Assembly (NCBI GenBank): GCA_029961055.1 | Contig: JASBVM010000016.1 | Coordinates: forward strand, 1-41,925 | Reading direction: 5' to 3' | Length of the DNA stretch: 41,925 bases | Source of the DNA: Bacillota bacterium | Lineage (GTDB): Bacteria > Bacillota > Sulfobacillia > JAIMAT01 | Shown here: piece after piece, positions 1-7,558 of the stretch | How the letters are laid out: each line of letters opens with the position of its first letter | Position numbering within the stretch: the first letter of the stretch is position 1 | The notes under the pieces: model-generated | Told to the model about the DNA's origin: nothing | What the model saw: only the letters and a program-made list of their open reading frames with translations | The model's database searches: none | Translations under genes and position numbers: made by a program

Positions 1-59
1 CCGCGGGAGGCATGGCGGCCCGCCGGCGCCGGCTGCGGATCCGGAGGGCCGCCCGGGCC

Positions 60-860
60 TCAGAGCCGGAGGTCGCGCCGCTCCACCAGCACCGCCGCCG
101 CCGTGACGAAGAGGAGCGCGTAGGCCAGGAGCGCAGCCGCCGCGCGCGCGAAACCGTCCGCCGTCGAGACCGCCACCGTGGCGTCGAAGCGGCCGAAGAT
201 CAGCCACGGCAGCAGGCGGTCGTAACGGCCGGCCGCGCGGAGGGCGACCGTGACGACGTAGAGTCCGAGTGCCACGCCGAGGCCGGCGAAGGTGGCCTGG
301 CTGGAGTCGCTGAAGGCCAGGGAGAGCAGCAGCATCAGCGCCGCCAGGGCCAGCGCGACCAGGAAGGAGAGCGCGAGGGCGCGCAGGCTTCCTGCCAGGG
401 AGAGGCTCTGCCCGGCGGCGGCCGCGCCGCCCCAGGCGGCCAGGAGCACCGCCGTGTGGACCGCCAGCAGCTGCACGGCGATGGCGGCGAAGCGGCCCAG
501 CAGGACTTGCGTCCGGCTGACCGGCTGCGCGAAGAGGAACTCGGCCGTCCCCTGGTCGACCTCGCGGCAGAGCACGCCGGCGGCCGCCACGGCGGCGTAG
601 ACGGCCAGCACGAGGGGGAGGAGCGAGTAGATCTCGGCCGCCAGGTAGCTGTCCAGCGTGGCCAGCGAGAGGCGGCTCCCCACGATGGCCTTCAGGGCCG
701 GGGGCAGCTGCTGGAGGTACTGTTGCAAGGAGCCCCCCTTCGCGCCGCCCAGGCTCGGGTAGAGGGAGACGACGAACCAGGTGTAGGCCGCCATGCCGGC
801 CGCCCAGCCCAGCAGCGCGCCCCGTCCCAGGCGCAGGTACTGCCGGAAGAGGAGGATCAC
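60..860 (-). CDS. ABC-2 type transporter permease
   Basis: Predicted membrane subunit of an ABC exporter, 266 aa. A first membrane segment follows the N-terminal Arg-rich start, then come a periplasmic-type loop and about five more hydrophobic segments rich in Leu, Ala and Val, ending in a short basic tail. This is the layout of ABC-2/YhaP-like permeases, which are paired with a separate ATPase. The GTG start at 860 overlaps the TGA of the upstream ATPase gene by 4 bases (GTGA) and has a GGAGGGGGG ribosome site inside that gene, so the two subunits should be translationally coupled. The substrate cannot be read from the sequence; drug, peptide or sodium export are the usual roles of this class. 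Confidence 0.85.
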   Translation of the reverse strand: MILLFRQYLRLGRGALLGWAAGMAAYTWFVVSLYPSLGGAKGGSLQQYLQQLPPALKAIVGSRLSLATLDSYLAAEIYSLLPLVLAVYAAVAAAGVLCREVDQGTAEFLFAQPVSRTQVLLGRFAAIAVQLLAVHTAVLLAAWGGAAAAGQSLSLAGSLRALALSFLVALALAALMLLLSLAFSDSSQATFAGLGVALGLYVVTVALRAAGRYDRLLPWLIFGRFDATVAVSTADGFARAAAALLAYALLFVTAAAVLVERRDLRL

Positions 861-1753
861 GGTCGCCCGCCCCCCTCCGCCCCGCTGAAGTAGGCCAGGA
901 AGACTTCCTCGAGGCTCGGCTCCTCCACCGAGAGGTCGCTCAGCTCGCTCTCCGCCAGCCTGCGCAAGACCGGCCGCAAGTCGCCGGAGACGTGGAAGAC
1001 GAGGCGCCGCCCCTCCCGCCGGACGTCCCGCACCCCTTCGAGCCCCTCCAGGGAGGGCGGCTCCTGGGCGAAGCTGGCCTGCACCCTCTTGAGGCGCATC
1101 CTCCGGAGCGAGGCGACCTCGTCCACCGCCACCACCCTCCCCTCGCGGATGACGGCGACGCGGTGGCAGAGCGCCTCCACCTGCGCCAGATGATGCGAGG
1201 AGAGGAAGACGGTCCGGCCGCGCGCCACTTCCTCCCGCAGGAGCTCCTCCAGCGTCCGCTGCATCAGGGGGTCGAGCCCCGCATCCGGCTCGTCCAGGAG
1301 GATCAGCTCGGGCTCGTGGGCCAGCGCTGCGACGAGGGCCACCTTCTGGCGCATGCCGCGCGAGAGCTGCTTGACCGGAAGCCCGAGGTCCACGTCGAGG
1401 CGGCGGCTCAGCTCCTCCACCCGCCTGCCGGCGCGCAACCCCCGCGTCGCCAGCGTGAACTCGACCACCTCGCGGCCGCGCAGGTTCGGATAGAGGCTGA
1501 CGTCGCTGGGCAGGTAGCCGGTGCGGCGCCGGATCTCCAGGCCGTGACGGCGCGTCTCCAGCCCGAAGAGGCGCGCCTCTCCCCCGCTGGGGCGCAGGAA
1601 GCCCAACAGGAGCCGGATGGTGGTGGTCTTCCCCGCGCCGTTGGGCCCGAGGAAACCGAAGATCTCGCCGCGCTCCACCTCCAGCGAGACATCCTCGACG
1701 CCGCGGCGACCCCCGTAGTACTTGCTCAGATGCCGGGTCTCGATCACTGCCAC
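857..1753 (-). CDS. ABC transporter ATP-binding protein
   Basis: ATPase of the exporter encoded together with the downstream permease, 298 aa. Walker A GPNGAGKTT lies at residues 36-44, the signature LSRGMRQK near residue 136, Walker B with LILLDEPDAGLDP near 155 and the switch-loop histidine in LSSHH near 190. The C-terminal ~80 residues form the extension usual for CcmA/YhaQ-like drug-export ATPases. The GTG at 1753 (GTG GCA GTG ATC) was chosen because homology begins there and a G-rich site precedes it; a second in-frame GTG lies at 1747. The reading frame stays open further upstream but shows no family similarity there. Confidence 0.9.
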   Translation of the reverse strand: MAVIETRHLSKYYGGRRGVEDVSLEVERGEIFGFLGPNGAGKTTTIRLLLGFLRPSGGEARLFGLETRRHGLEIRRRTGYLPSDVSLYPNLRGREVVEFTLATRGLRAGRRVEELSRRLDVDLGLPVKQLSRGMRQKVALVAALAHEPELILLDEPDAGLDPLMQRTLEELLREEVARGRTVFLSSHHLAQVEALCHRVAVIREGRVVAVDEVASLRRMRLKRVQASFAQEPPSLEGLEGVRDVRREGRRLVFHVSGDLRPVLRRLAESELSDLSVEEPSLEEVFLAYFSGAEGGGRP

Positions 1754-1905
1754 GCAGCTCGCCCCCCGCAAAGGCCGCCCCCGGGCAGGGTAGCACGCGG
1801 AGCCGCACTCGACGACCGCCTGTTGAGCGTTTTCCGTAGCCTGCGTCCGCGTGGCCGGCTGCCGGCATGGTCGGCAGGTATGGCGAGGGCAAGGTGGCCC
1901 AGACG

Positions 1906-2301
1906 CTAGCCGGGGCTCCAAGGGACCTCGCGGGGTCCCGGCCGCTCCCGACGGTTGGGCGGCGGTGAGCACCGGTCCACCTGGGCGAGCGGACCCGAGT
2001 ACCGGCTGGTCCGAGTTGGAGCCGGACGCCACCGCGCCCAGGAGAAGGCTCCGCTGCCGGTGGGCCGCGATGCCAGGGGCCGCCGGCTCGCCGCCGGTTC
2101 GCCGAGCTCGGCCGTCTCCACGGCGACGGCGCCGGCGATCTCGCGCCAGAGCTGGAGCTCCCGCCGGCAGGCGGCGCAGGAGGCCAGGTGGCGGTCCACT
2201 TCCTGGCGCTCCGCGGGCGAGAGCGTGCCTGCCGCGTAAAAAGGAAGGAGCTCGTGGATCCGCTCCTCTTCCTCGCGGCTCTTCCGCACCGGGCCGCTCA
2301 T
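1906..2301 (-). CDS. Zinc-finger anti-sigma factor (zf-HC2 type)
   Basis: Predicted anti-sigma factor, 131 aa, for the ECF sigma factor encoded immediately upstream; the ATG at 2301 overlaps the sigma TGA (ATGA). The first 50 residues contain the anti-sigma zinc-binding pattern H-x3-C-x2-C (HLASCAAC), preceded by the typical helix with LLPFYAAGTLSPAER. The rest is Pro-, Arg- and Ser-rich and has no transmembrane segment, although many relatives carry one and sense envelope signals. Either this is a cytoplasmic anti-sigma factor or the 3' part has decayed. No alternative frame restores a membrane helix. Confidence 0.8.
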   Translation of the reverse strand: MSGPVRKSREEEERIHELLPFYAAGTLSPAERQEVDRHLASCAACRRELQLWREIAGAVAVETAELGEPAASRRPLASRPTGSGAFSWARWRPAPTRTSRYSGPLAQVDRCSPPPNRRERPGPREVPWSPG

Positions 2302-2939
2302 CGCTCCCCCTCCTCCAACTCCGCCGCCAGGCGGAGCCGCGCGCGGCGGAGCCGGCTCTTGACCGTTCCCTCCGGGCAGCCCATCACGCGCGCCACTTCC
2401 TCGAGCGGCAGGTGTTCCACCAGGACCAGCTGGAGCGTCGCCCGCTGTTCGGGCGGGAGGCTTCGCACCGCCTCCGCGAGCCGCTCGATCCGCTCGCGGC
2501 CCAGCAGCCGTCGCTCCGGGTCGCCTGCGCACGCCGCGCCGGCGCCGATCGAATGCCAGGCCGGCGCCTCGGGAAGCTCGCCGAGGGGCTCGGGAGCGTC
2601 GCGTCGCCGGCAGGCGTCCAGCGCCTTGTGGTGGGCGATCCGGAAAAGCCAGCCTGCCACCGCGCCATCGCCCCGGAACTGCGCCGCCCCCTGCCAGACC
2701 GCGAGCCAGACGTCCTGAAGCACCTCTTCCGCCCCTTCCGGGTCGGGCACCCAGCGGCGCACATAGGCGCGCAGGCGGTTCCCGTAGCGGCGGACGAGCT
2801 CGCCCAGGGCGGCCTCGGCCGCCCCGCCCCGCGGGGAGTCCGCGCCGGACGCCCCGGAGATCGCCCGGTCGCCGATGATGCGGACCAGCTGGAGGTCGCC
2901 CGGGGTTTCGCCCGGCCGCGACGGTGCCGTGCGCGTCAG
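2298..2939 (-). CDS. ECF-type RNA polymerase sigma factor
   Basis: Sigma-70 family, extracytoplasmic-function group. Region 2 runs from ALGELVRRYGNRLRAYVRRW through EEVLQDVWLAVW. Region 4 is seen in SLPPEQRATLQLVLVEHL and the helix-turn-helix EEVARVMGCPEGTVKSRLRR. Region 2 clearly extends upstream of the GTG at 2762, so that GTG cannot be the start. Between 2763 and the in-frame stop at 2946-2948 there is no ATG, GTG or TTG. The only plausible codons are CTG at 2939 (used here, 213 aa; a G-run lies 10 bases upstream) or CTG at 2888. The start is therefore uncertain. The gene is followed by its anti-sigma factor with a 4-base overlap. Confidence 0.85.
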   Translation of the reverse strand: MTRTAPSRPGETPGDLQLVRIIGDRAISGASGADSPRGGAAEAALGELVRRYGNRLRAYVRRWVPDPEGAEEVLQDVWLAVWQGAAQFRGDGAVAGWLFRIAHHKALDACRRRDAPEPLGELPEAPAWHSIGAGAACAGDPERRLLGRERIERLAEAVRSLPPEQRATLQLVLVEHLPLEEVARVMGCPEGTVKSRLRRARLRLAAELEEGER

Positions 2940-3013
2940 CGACGCTCAGCCCCCCGTGGAGAATGTCGGAGTCCGGGTAGGTCGGGATTCATCCGCCGCC
3001 TGGGACAGGTCGC

Positions 3014-3730
3014 CTACTCCGTTTCGCTCTCCAGCGCCCTGCCGATGGCGCGGAGATGGAGGAGGTCGTGCCAGATGAGGCGGCGGAGCGTCTTCTGGGC
3101 GGTCCAGGGTTCCGGGCGGCCGACCGACCAGACGTCCGGCGGGAAGGAGCGGGGCGTGACCGGATCCGCCTCCATGCGGCGCTCGATCCAGGCGTCCGCC
3201 AGCCGGCCTAGGGCGCTCAGAAGAAAGTCCTGCCACTCTGCCGCGGCGGGAGCGGCCGCGCGCTGGGCATACCAGAGGTAGACGATGGCCATGTGATCGA
3301 AGGTGGCGCCCACGGTCCGGCCGCTGCGGCCCACCGGGCGTCGCAGCGCCTCTGCGTCCAACCTTCTGAGCAGATCGAGGGCGTCCGCCCGCGCGTAGGC
3401 GCGGAAGCGCCGGGCACGGGCGAGGATCTCCTGCGGAAGCGGCTCCCGATCAAAGGAGAAGAGCCCCTCGCTGTCCGCCTCCCCCAGGTCCGACGCCACC
3501 GGACAGCGCTCCACGCGCCCGATCCGCACCCCGGTGCCCGGCGGTGGCGCCTCCGGGTCCCCGTGCCGCCTGAGCCACGCCCAGAACGCTTCGACGGCTC
3601 GGGGGAGCCGGTCGAGCGCCTCCCGCTCGCTCTCGCCGTGACCGGTGCAACCGGGCCACTCCCTCACCCAGCCCAGCGCACGCCCCTTGGGGTCGATCTC
3701 GATGCCGACGGTCAGATCGGCCGTATCCAT
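3014..3730 (-). CDS. HicB-like / DinB-like fusion protein
   Basis: 238 aa protein with two parts. Residues 1-50 resemble HicB-like antitoxin folds (a beta strand with VGIEIDPKGRALGWV, then WPGCTGHGESEREALDRLP and a helix). After a linker, residues ~85-235 form a four-helix DinB-like domain with TFDHMAIVYLWYAQR and a C-terminal WHDLLHLRAIGR carrying the His residues expected of metal-binding DinB proteins. The ATG at 3730 has a strong GGAGGGAGGAGG site upstream. The function is unknown: DinB-family proteins include thiol-dependent transferases and stress proteins. No HicA toxin lies nearby, so a toxin-antitoxin role is not supported. Confidence 0.72.
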   Translation of the reverse strand: MDTADLTVGIEIDPKGRALGWVREWPGCTGHGESEREALDRLPRAVEAFWAWLRRHGDPEAPPPGTGVRIGRVERCPVASDLGEADSEGLFSFDREPLPQEILARARRFRAYARADALDLLRRLDAEALRRPVGRSGRTVGATFDHMAIVYLWYAQRAAAPAAAEWQDFLLSALGRLADAWIERRMEADPVTPRSFPPDVWSVGRPEPWTAQKTLRRLIWHDLLHLRAIGRALESETE

Positions 3731-3822
3731 CCTGCCTCCTCCCTCCCGGTCCACGCCCGGCGCGCATGGGGCCTGCCGAGCCCCTCTCCAGCGCGCGAGA
3801 TCCTCCACCTCCACCGCCCCCG

Positions 3823-5046
3823 TCACCGGCCGGCGACGCCCGCCTCGCCGGACTCGACCCGATCCGGATCGTCCTCGACGGGGAAGACCAGGCTGAGCCC
3901 GGCGACCGCCATCATCGCTCCGAGCACCCACCAGAGGACGTTCAGCGGCAGGTAGGCCATGAGGCCGCCCAAGAGCGCCACGCCCAACGGCGTCATGACG
4001 GTGCTCAGAGCGTTGACCAGTCCCGTCACCCGGCCCAGCATCCCCTGCGGGACCGCGCGCAGGAGCCAGGCGGTGGCCGCTCCCCCGGTGACCCCGTTGC
4101 CGAGCCCGACCAGGACGGCGAGCGACGTGTCCCAGACCGCGTCGGGCCATGCTCCCAGGGCGGCGTAGCCCACGCCGGCGCAGAGCAGGCCGGCGGCGAG
4201 GAGGGTCTTGACCGCCGCCCGCCGGCTGAGAGAGCCCAGCATCATCCCGCCCACCACGACGCCGGCCAGGGCGCCGGCGTTGATCACCCCGAGGAGCGAG
4301 CCGCCTCCGTGGAGCGGTCCCTTCACCCAGGCGGTGAGCAGGATGTCGACCGGGGCCAGGGCGAAGTTGGCCACGGTCACCGCCAGGAGGAGGCGGCGGA
4401 CCAGGCGCGACCGGAAGGCCAGCCGTACGCCGGCCACCCACTCCGCCCACAGGCCGCCGGTGCCCCGGGCCACCGGGACGGCCTCCGAGACGCTCAGGAC
4501 GAGCAGGCTGGCGACCAAGGCCACGAAGGAGAGCCCGTCCAGCAGGAAGAGGAGGGGCGCGCCGACCGCGTCCAGCAGCGCTCCGCCCGCGAGCATGCCC
4601 CCCAGCTGCGCGGCTCCCGACCCGGATCGGAAGAGCCCCGTCGCCGCCGGCAGTTCCTCGGCGGGTACGAGTCGTGGCAGGAGCGCGTTGTAGGCGGGCG
4701 AGGAGACCGCGCCCGCGAGCTGGAGGAGGAAGACGAGGACCAGGATCCAGGTGACCGGCAGACCCGCCCGGGCGGCGCCGAACAGGAGGAAGCAGATCAG
4801 GGCACGCGCCGCGCCCGTCGCGACCAGCGTGGGTCGCTTCGGCCGGCGGTCCACCCAGACCCCCGCGAACAGGCTCGCCAGGAGGGGCAGCGTGACGGCG
4901 ACCCCCGCCGAGGCCAGGGCCGCCTTCGAACCCGTCCGGGTGTACACGTACCATGGCAGGGCGATGTCGAAGAGGTTGTTCCCCGCCTGTGAGATCACCT
5001 GTCCCGCGAAGAGGATGGCGAAGTTCCTGTGCTGGAAGACGGCCAC
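3823..5046 (-). CDS. MFS exporter (EntS / MFS_3 type)
   Basis: Major facilitator, 407 aa, about 12 hydrophobic segments. The start (NFAILFAGQVISQAGNNLF) and the loop-2 motif GVWVDRRPKRP fit the EntS/macrolide-efflux (MFS_3) branch, which exports siderophores, macrolides or other hydrophobic compounds. The GTG start at 5046 is preceded by GGTGGAGGCGGGCC. No regulator is attached; the HicB/DinB gene follows on the same strand after a 92-base gap. The substrate is not predictable from sequence alone. Confidence 0.85.
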   Translation of the reverse strand: MAVFQHRNFAILFAGQVISQAGNNLFDIALPWYVYTRTGSKAALASAGVAVTLPLLASLFAGVWVDRRPKRPTLVATGAARALICFLLFGAARAGLPVTWILVLVFLLQLAGAVSSPAYNALLPRLVPAEELPAATGLFRSGSGAAQLGGMLAGGALLDAVGAPLLFLLDGLSFVALVASLLVLSVSEAVPVARGTGGLWAEWVAGVRLAFRSRLVRRLLLAVTVANFALAPVDILLTAWVKGPLHGGGSLLGVINAGALAGVVVGGMMLGSLSRRAAVKTLLAAGLLCAGVGYAALGAWPDAVWDTSLAVLVGLGNGVTGGAATAWLLRAVPQGMLGRVTGLVNALSTVMTPLGVALLGGLMAYLPLNVLWWVLGAMMAVAGLSLVFPVEDDPDRVESGEAGVAGR

Positions 5047-5236
5047 GGCCCGCCTCCACCGGCCCGGCGCAAGTCTTCTGAGCCCTCCACGATCCTGGCT
5101 GACCCATTCGAGGTTCCGGCCTCCTCACCTCCGCCGGCACACACGGCTCCTGGGTCCAGCCGGCGAGATCTCCTGGTATGCTCGGAGGCGCGAGGTGGTG
5201 GGTAGGCCCGCTACCGGCACCAAGGGGGTGCATGGC

Positions 5237-5686
5237 TTGACGAGTGAAGAGCTGCTCCAGTCCTTCTGGAGACACAGGAAGGCCACGCAGCGGATCGCGG
5301 ATCTCATGCCCGACGAGCGCTTCGGGTTCCGGCCCTACGAGGGCTGGAGGAGCTTTGCCGAGCTGGTGCTTCACGTCGCCGACGCCACCGACCGTATGCT
5401 CGCACCCGCGGCCGGCAAGGCCCCGGCGCAGGGAGCCTCCCCCTCCCCCGAGGGGGCGGCCGCGATCCGGCGCTACCTCGCGGCGAAGAGCGCGAGCCAG
5501 GAAGAGCTCGTCCGCACCCTGGCCGCCGATCCCCGCCGGCCGGTGGAGTGGCGGGGGATGCAGATGCCGGCCGAGCTGCTCCTCGCCCAGGCGCGGGAGC
5601 ACGAGGCCCACCACAAGGGCCAGCTGATGCTGCTGGCGCGCCTCGCGGGAGTCCGGGACGAGATGTTCTACCTCGACCGCGGCTGA
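5237..5686 (+). CDS. DinB family protein
   Basis: 149 aa four-helix-bundle protein of the DinB/DUF664 superfamily. The metal-binding His residues are visible in LVLHVADATDRML and near the C-terminus in REHEAHHKGQLMLL. Such proteins bind a divalent metal and several act as thiol transferases (bacillithiol or mycothiol type); the substrate here is unknown. The TTG at 5237 was chosen because AAGGGGGTG lies 7 bases upstream; an in-frame GTG at 5228 sits inside that ribosome site. An extended -10-like TGGTATGCT at 5174-5182 could be its promoter. It is a second DinB-fold gene within 2 kb of the HicB/DinB fusion but is transcribed the other way. Confidence 0.85.
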   Translation: MTSEELLQSFWRHRKATQRIADLMPDERFGFRPYEGWRSFAELVLHVADATDRMLAPAAGKAPAQGASPSPEGAAAIRRYLAAKSASQEELVRTLAADPRRPVEWRGMQMPAELLLAQAREHEAHHKGQLMLLARLAGVRDEMFYLDRG

Positions 5687-6011
5687 TCCGCACCCGGCGG
5701 AAAGCCGCGGGGAGGAGAGCGGGTGCGCCCGCGCGGGGAAGCCGACCCGGTCCGCCGCGCCTGCAGCGGCGCCATGTGCTCCCCGCAGGCGCCCGTCTCC
5801 TCGGACCTGTGGGTCCGGGGCCGGAGGCGGGCTCGGTCGGGGACCCGAGGGATGCCCGAGCGTGGAAATGGTAACCTGTTTTCAGGCGTAGACGGGCAGG
5901 GATCCGCCGGCGGGAGGCGAGCGACGATCGCGTTCGCTCGTCTGCGATCCGGGGGGAGCGACGGGCGGGGAGAGGGGCCCCGTCCCCGCTCCGCTCGGGG
6001 AGGGAGCCGGC
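5687..6011. other. Non-coding gap
   Basis: About 325 bases between the DinB gene and the small membrane protein gene. It holds short dyads (GGACC-TGTG-GGTCC near 5814; CCTG-TTTT-CAGG near 5876) and G-rich tracts but no T-tract terminator, no convincing promoter and no ORF with protein-like composition. Confidence 0.5.
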
Positions 6012-6680
6012 GTGGACTTCGTCTACGGGCTGTTGGCGGGTCTGTCTACCGGTCTTCTCAACGCGCTCCTCGTCGTCCTGGCCCTGGTCCAGCCTCGGCT
6101 GCGCGGTCCCAGCTCGCTCCAGCTTCTCGCAGGCGCCTTCTACGTTCACTTCTTCACGGACGGGCTGACGCTCCTCGGCGTCCGCCTTCTCCTGCCCCGG
6201 GATCCGGCGCTGGTGGGGGCGGCGGTGGGCTTGACGCTGATGCTCGTGCCCACGGTTCTCATCGGCCTGTGGGGAAGGAATCCGCACCCGGCGCGGGTCG
6301 ATGCGCCGCGGCCCGCGACGGCTGCGCGCCCCCGGCTCCGGCTCGTTCGCGCGCACCGTCTGATCCCGCGCTCCGTCCCCCTGGGCCTCCGCCCGGTCCG
6401 GCTGCCCCGGCCCGCGCCCCGGATCCGGAGGGAGGCGCGCGCGCCGGCGGACGACCTGGACCTTCTCGAGGCGGGAACGGTTCGGACCCGGAGGAGGCGT
6501 CGCGAAGCCGGGATCGCTCGGCTGGGACCAGCCGCCGGGGATCTCTCCGGCGTGCGCGGGAATCGTAGCCGGATACCAGGCAGCCTGCGCCGGTCGGGAC
6601 GGCGCACCGCGGGCGCGTCCGGACGGAGGACCAGGTCCGCATGGTCCAGCGGGTCGGTCTGTCGGCGATGGGTGACGTGA
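6012..6680 (+). CDS. Small membrane protein with Arg-rich tail
   Basis: GTG start with GGGGAGGGAGCC upstream. The first ~90 residues form three hydrophobic segments (GLLAGLSTGLLNALLVVLAL; LLAGAFYVHFFTDGLTLLGV; VGAAVGLTLMLVPTVLIGLW). The size and spacing resemble AtpI-like proteins, but no family was recognised with certainty. From residue ~95 the frame continues as an Arg/Pro/Ala-rich sequence without protein-like character, opposite the 3' end of the patatin gene. The true protein may end soon after residue 90 if a base has been lost; otherwise the tail is unstructured. The 5' part is the more credible. Confidence 0.45.
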   Translation: MDFVYGLLAGLSTGLLNALLVVLALVQPRLRGPSSLQLLAGAFYVHFFTDGLTLLGVRLLLPRDPALVGAAVGLTLMLVPTVLIGLWGRNPHPARVDAPRPATAARPRLRLVRAHRLIPRSVPLGLRPVRLPRPAPRIRREARAPADDLDLLEAGTVRTRRRRREAGIARLGPAAGDLSGVRGNRSRIPGSLRRSGRRTAGASGRRTRSAWSSGSVCRRWVT

Positions 6681-7342
6681 TAGACCGTCGCCTGGAGGAC
6701 GTCGCGCATGGCCGCCCTGCCTTCCGAGGCCAGGGTGGCCGGCACGCCTCCGAAGTCGACGGCCAGGACCCGGTCCGCGCCGAGCCGGCGGACCCAGCGG
6801 ACGGGGAGGTTGTCGCTCAGGCCGCCGTCCACCAGCACGCGGCCCTGCCAGCGGACCGGCTCGAAGACGAGCGGCACGGCGCAGGAAGCGGCCACCGCCA
6901 CGTCGACCGGAGTCTCGCCGCCCCCCAGTCCCCGGGCGGGCTCCTCCACGCTGGAGAAGACTGCCGGCTCGCCGCTGGCGAGATCGGTGGCCACCACCGC
7001 CAGGGGGAGGGGCGAGGAGCGGAGGGGGACGTCGCCGACTTCCTCGCGCACGAAGCGCATCAGGGGCGTGAGCCGGAGCAGGCCGGACGGCCGGCTCCGG
7101 ATGACGTTGGCGAAAGGCCAGCCCCACCAGCGCGCGTCGATGATCCGCCAGACCCTCGGGTCCGGGGGGATGGAGGGGTCGTAGGCGCCGAAGGCGTAGA
7201 GCGCCGCCACGATCGCCCCGGCGCTGGTGCCGGCCACCGCCGCCACCTCCACGCCCAGTTCGTGGAGCGCCCGCAACACCCCCGCATGGACGAAGCCGTA
7301 GATGCTTCCCCCCGAAAGGGCGACCCCCACACTTCGTGCCAT
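6146..7342 (-). CDS. Patatin-like phospholipase (RssA/YchK type)
   Basis: Predicted serine acyl hydrolase. Residues 1-245 carry the full patatin core: an oxyanion-type loop SGGSIYGFVHAG at 10-21, the nucleophile elbow GTSAG with Ser40, and the catalytic Asp in DGG at 172-174. It would hydrolyse acyl esters of phospholipids or related lipids in the cytosol or at the membrane. The ATG at 7342 follows GGGGAGGCGG. After the core (ending near DHADLVLRPD) the frame runs on for ~150 Arg-rich residues to 6146 and overlaps the plus-strand gene above. Family members are usually 260-310 aa, so the tail is probably the result of a frameshift or spurious read-through. Confidence 0.8.
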   Translation of the reverse strand: MARSVGVALSGGSIYGFVHAGVLRALHELGVEVAAVAGTSAGAIVAALYAFGAYDPSIPPDPRVWRIIDARWWGWPFANVIRSRPSGLLRLTPLMRFVREEVGDVPLRSSPLPLAVVATDLASGEPAVFSSVEEPARGLGGGETPVDVAVAASCAVPLVFEPVRWQGRVLVDGGLSDNLPVRWVRRLGADRVLAVDFGGVPATLASEGRAAMRDVLQATVYHVTHRRQTDPLDHADLVLRPDAPAVRRPDRRRLPGIRLRFPRTPERSPAAGPSRAIPASRRLLRVRTVPASRRSRSSAGARASLRIRGAGRGSRTGRRPRGTERGIRRCARTSRSRGRAAVAGRGASTRAGCGFLPHRPMRTVGTSISVKPTAAPTSAGSRGRRRRTPRSVSPSVKK

Positions 7343-7558
7343 CCAGGGTCCGCCTCCCCGCGCAAGGCTTCGGCTGACCGTATTGTATTCGCGTCCCCCG
7401 CCGGGACCGAGCCGGAGGGCCGCTGTCCGGCCACGCCGGACCCGCGTCCGGTCGCCGTCGCCTCCCGGAGGAAGCGGGCACCCGGCCCCGAAACTCCGCA
7501 CGACGGAGCGGGCGGTGCCCTGCTCCGGCCACTCCCCTGGGATGGGGGCGGATCGTCC

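Noticed and set aside
1-59. Gene at the left edge
   Set aside because: Only GC-rich non-coding sequence beyond the permease stop codon; no motif or conserved frame.
3014-3730. HicAB toxin-antitoxin system
   Set aside because: The HicB-like stretch is fused to DinB and no HicA-like small basic RNA-binding protein is adjacent.
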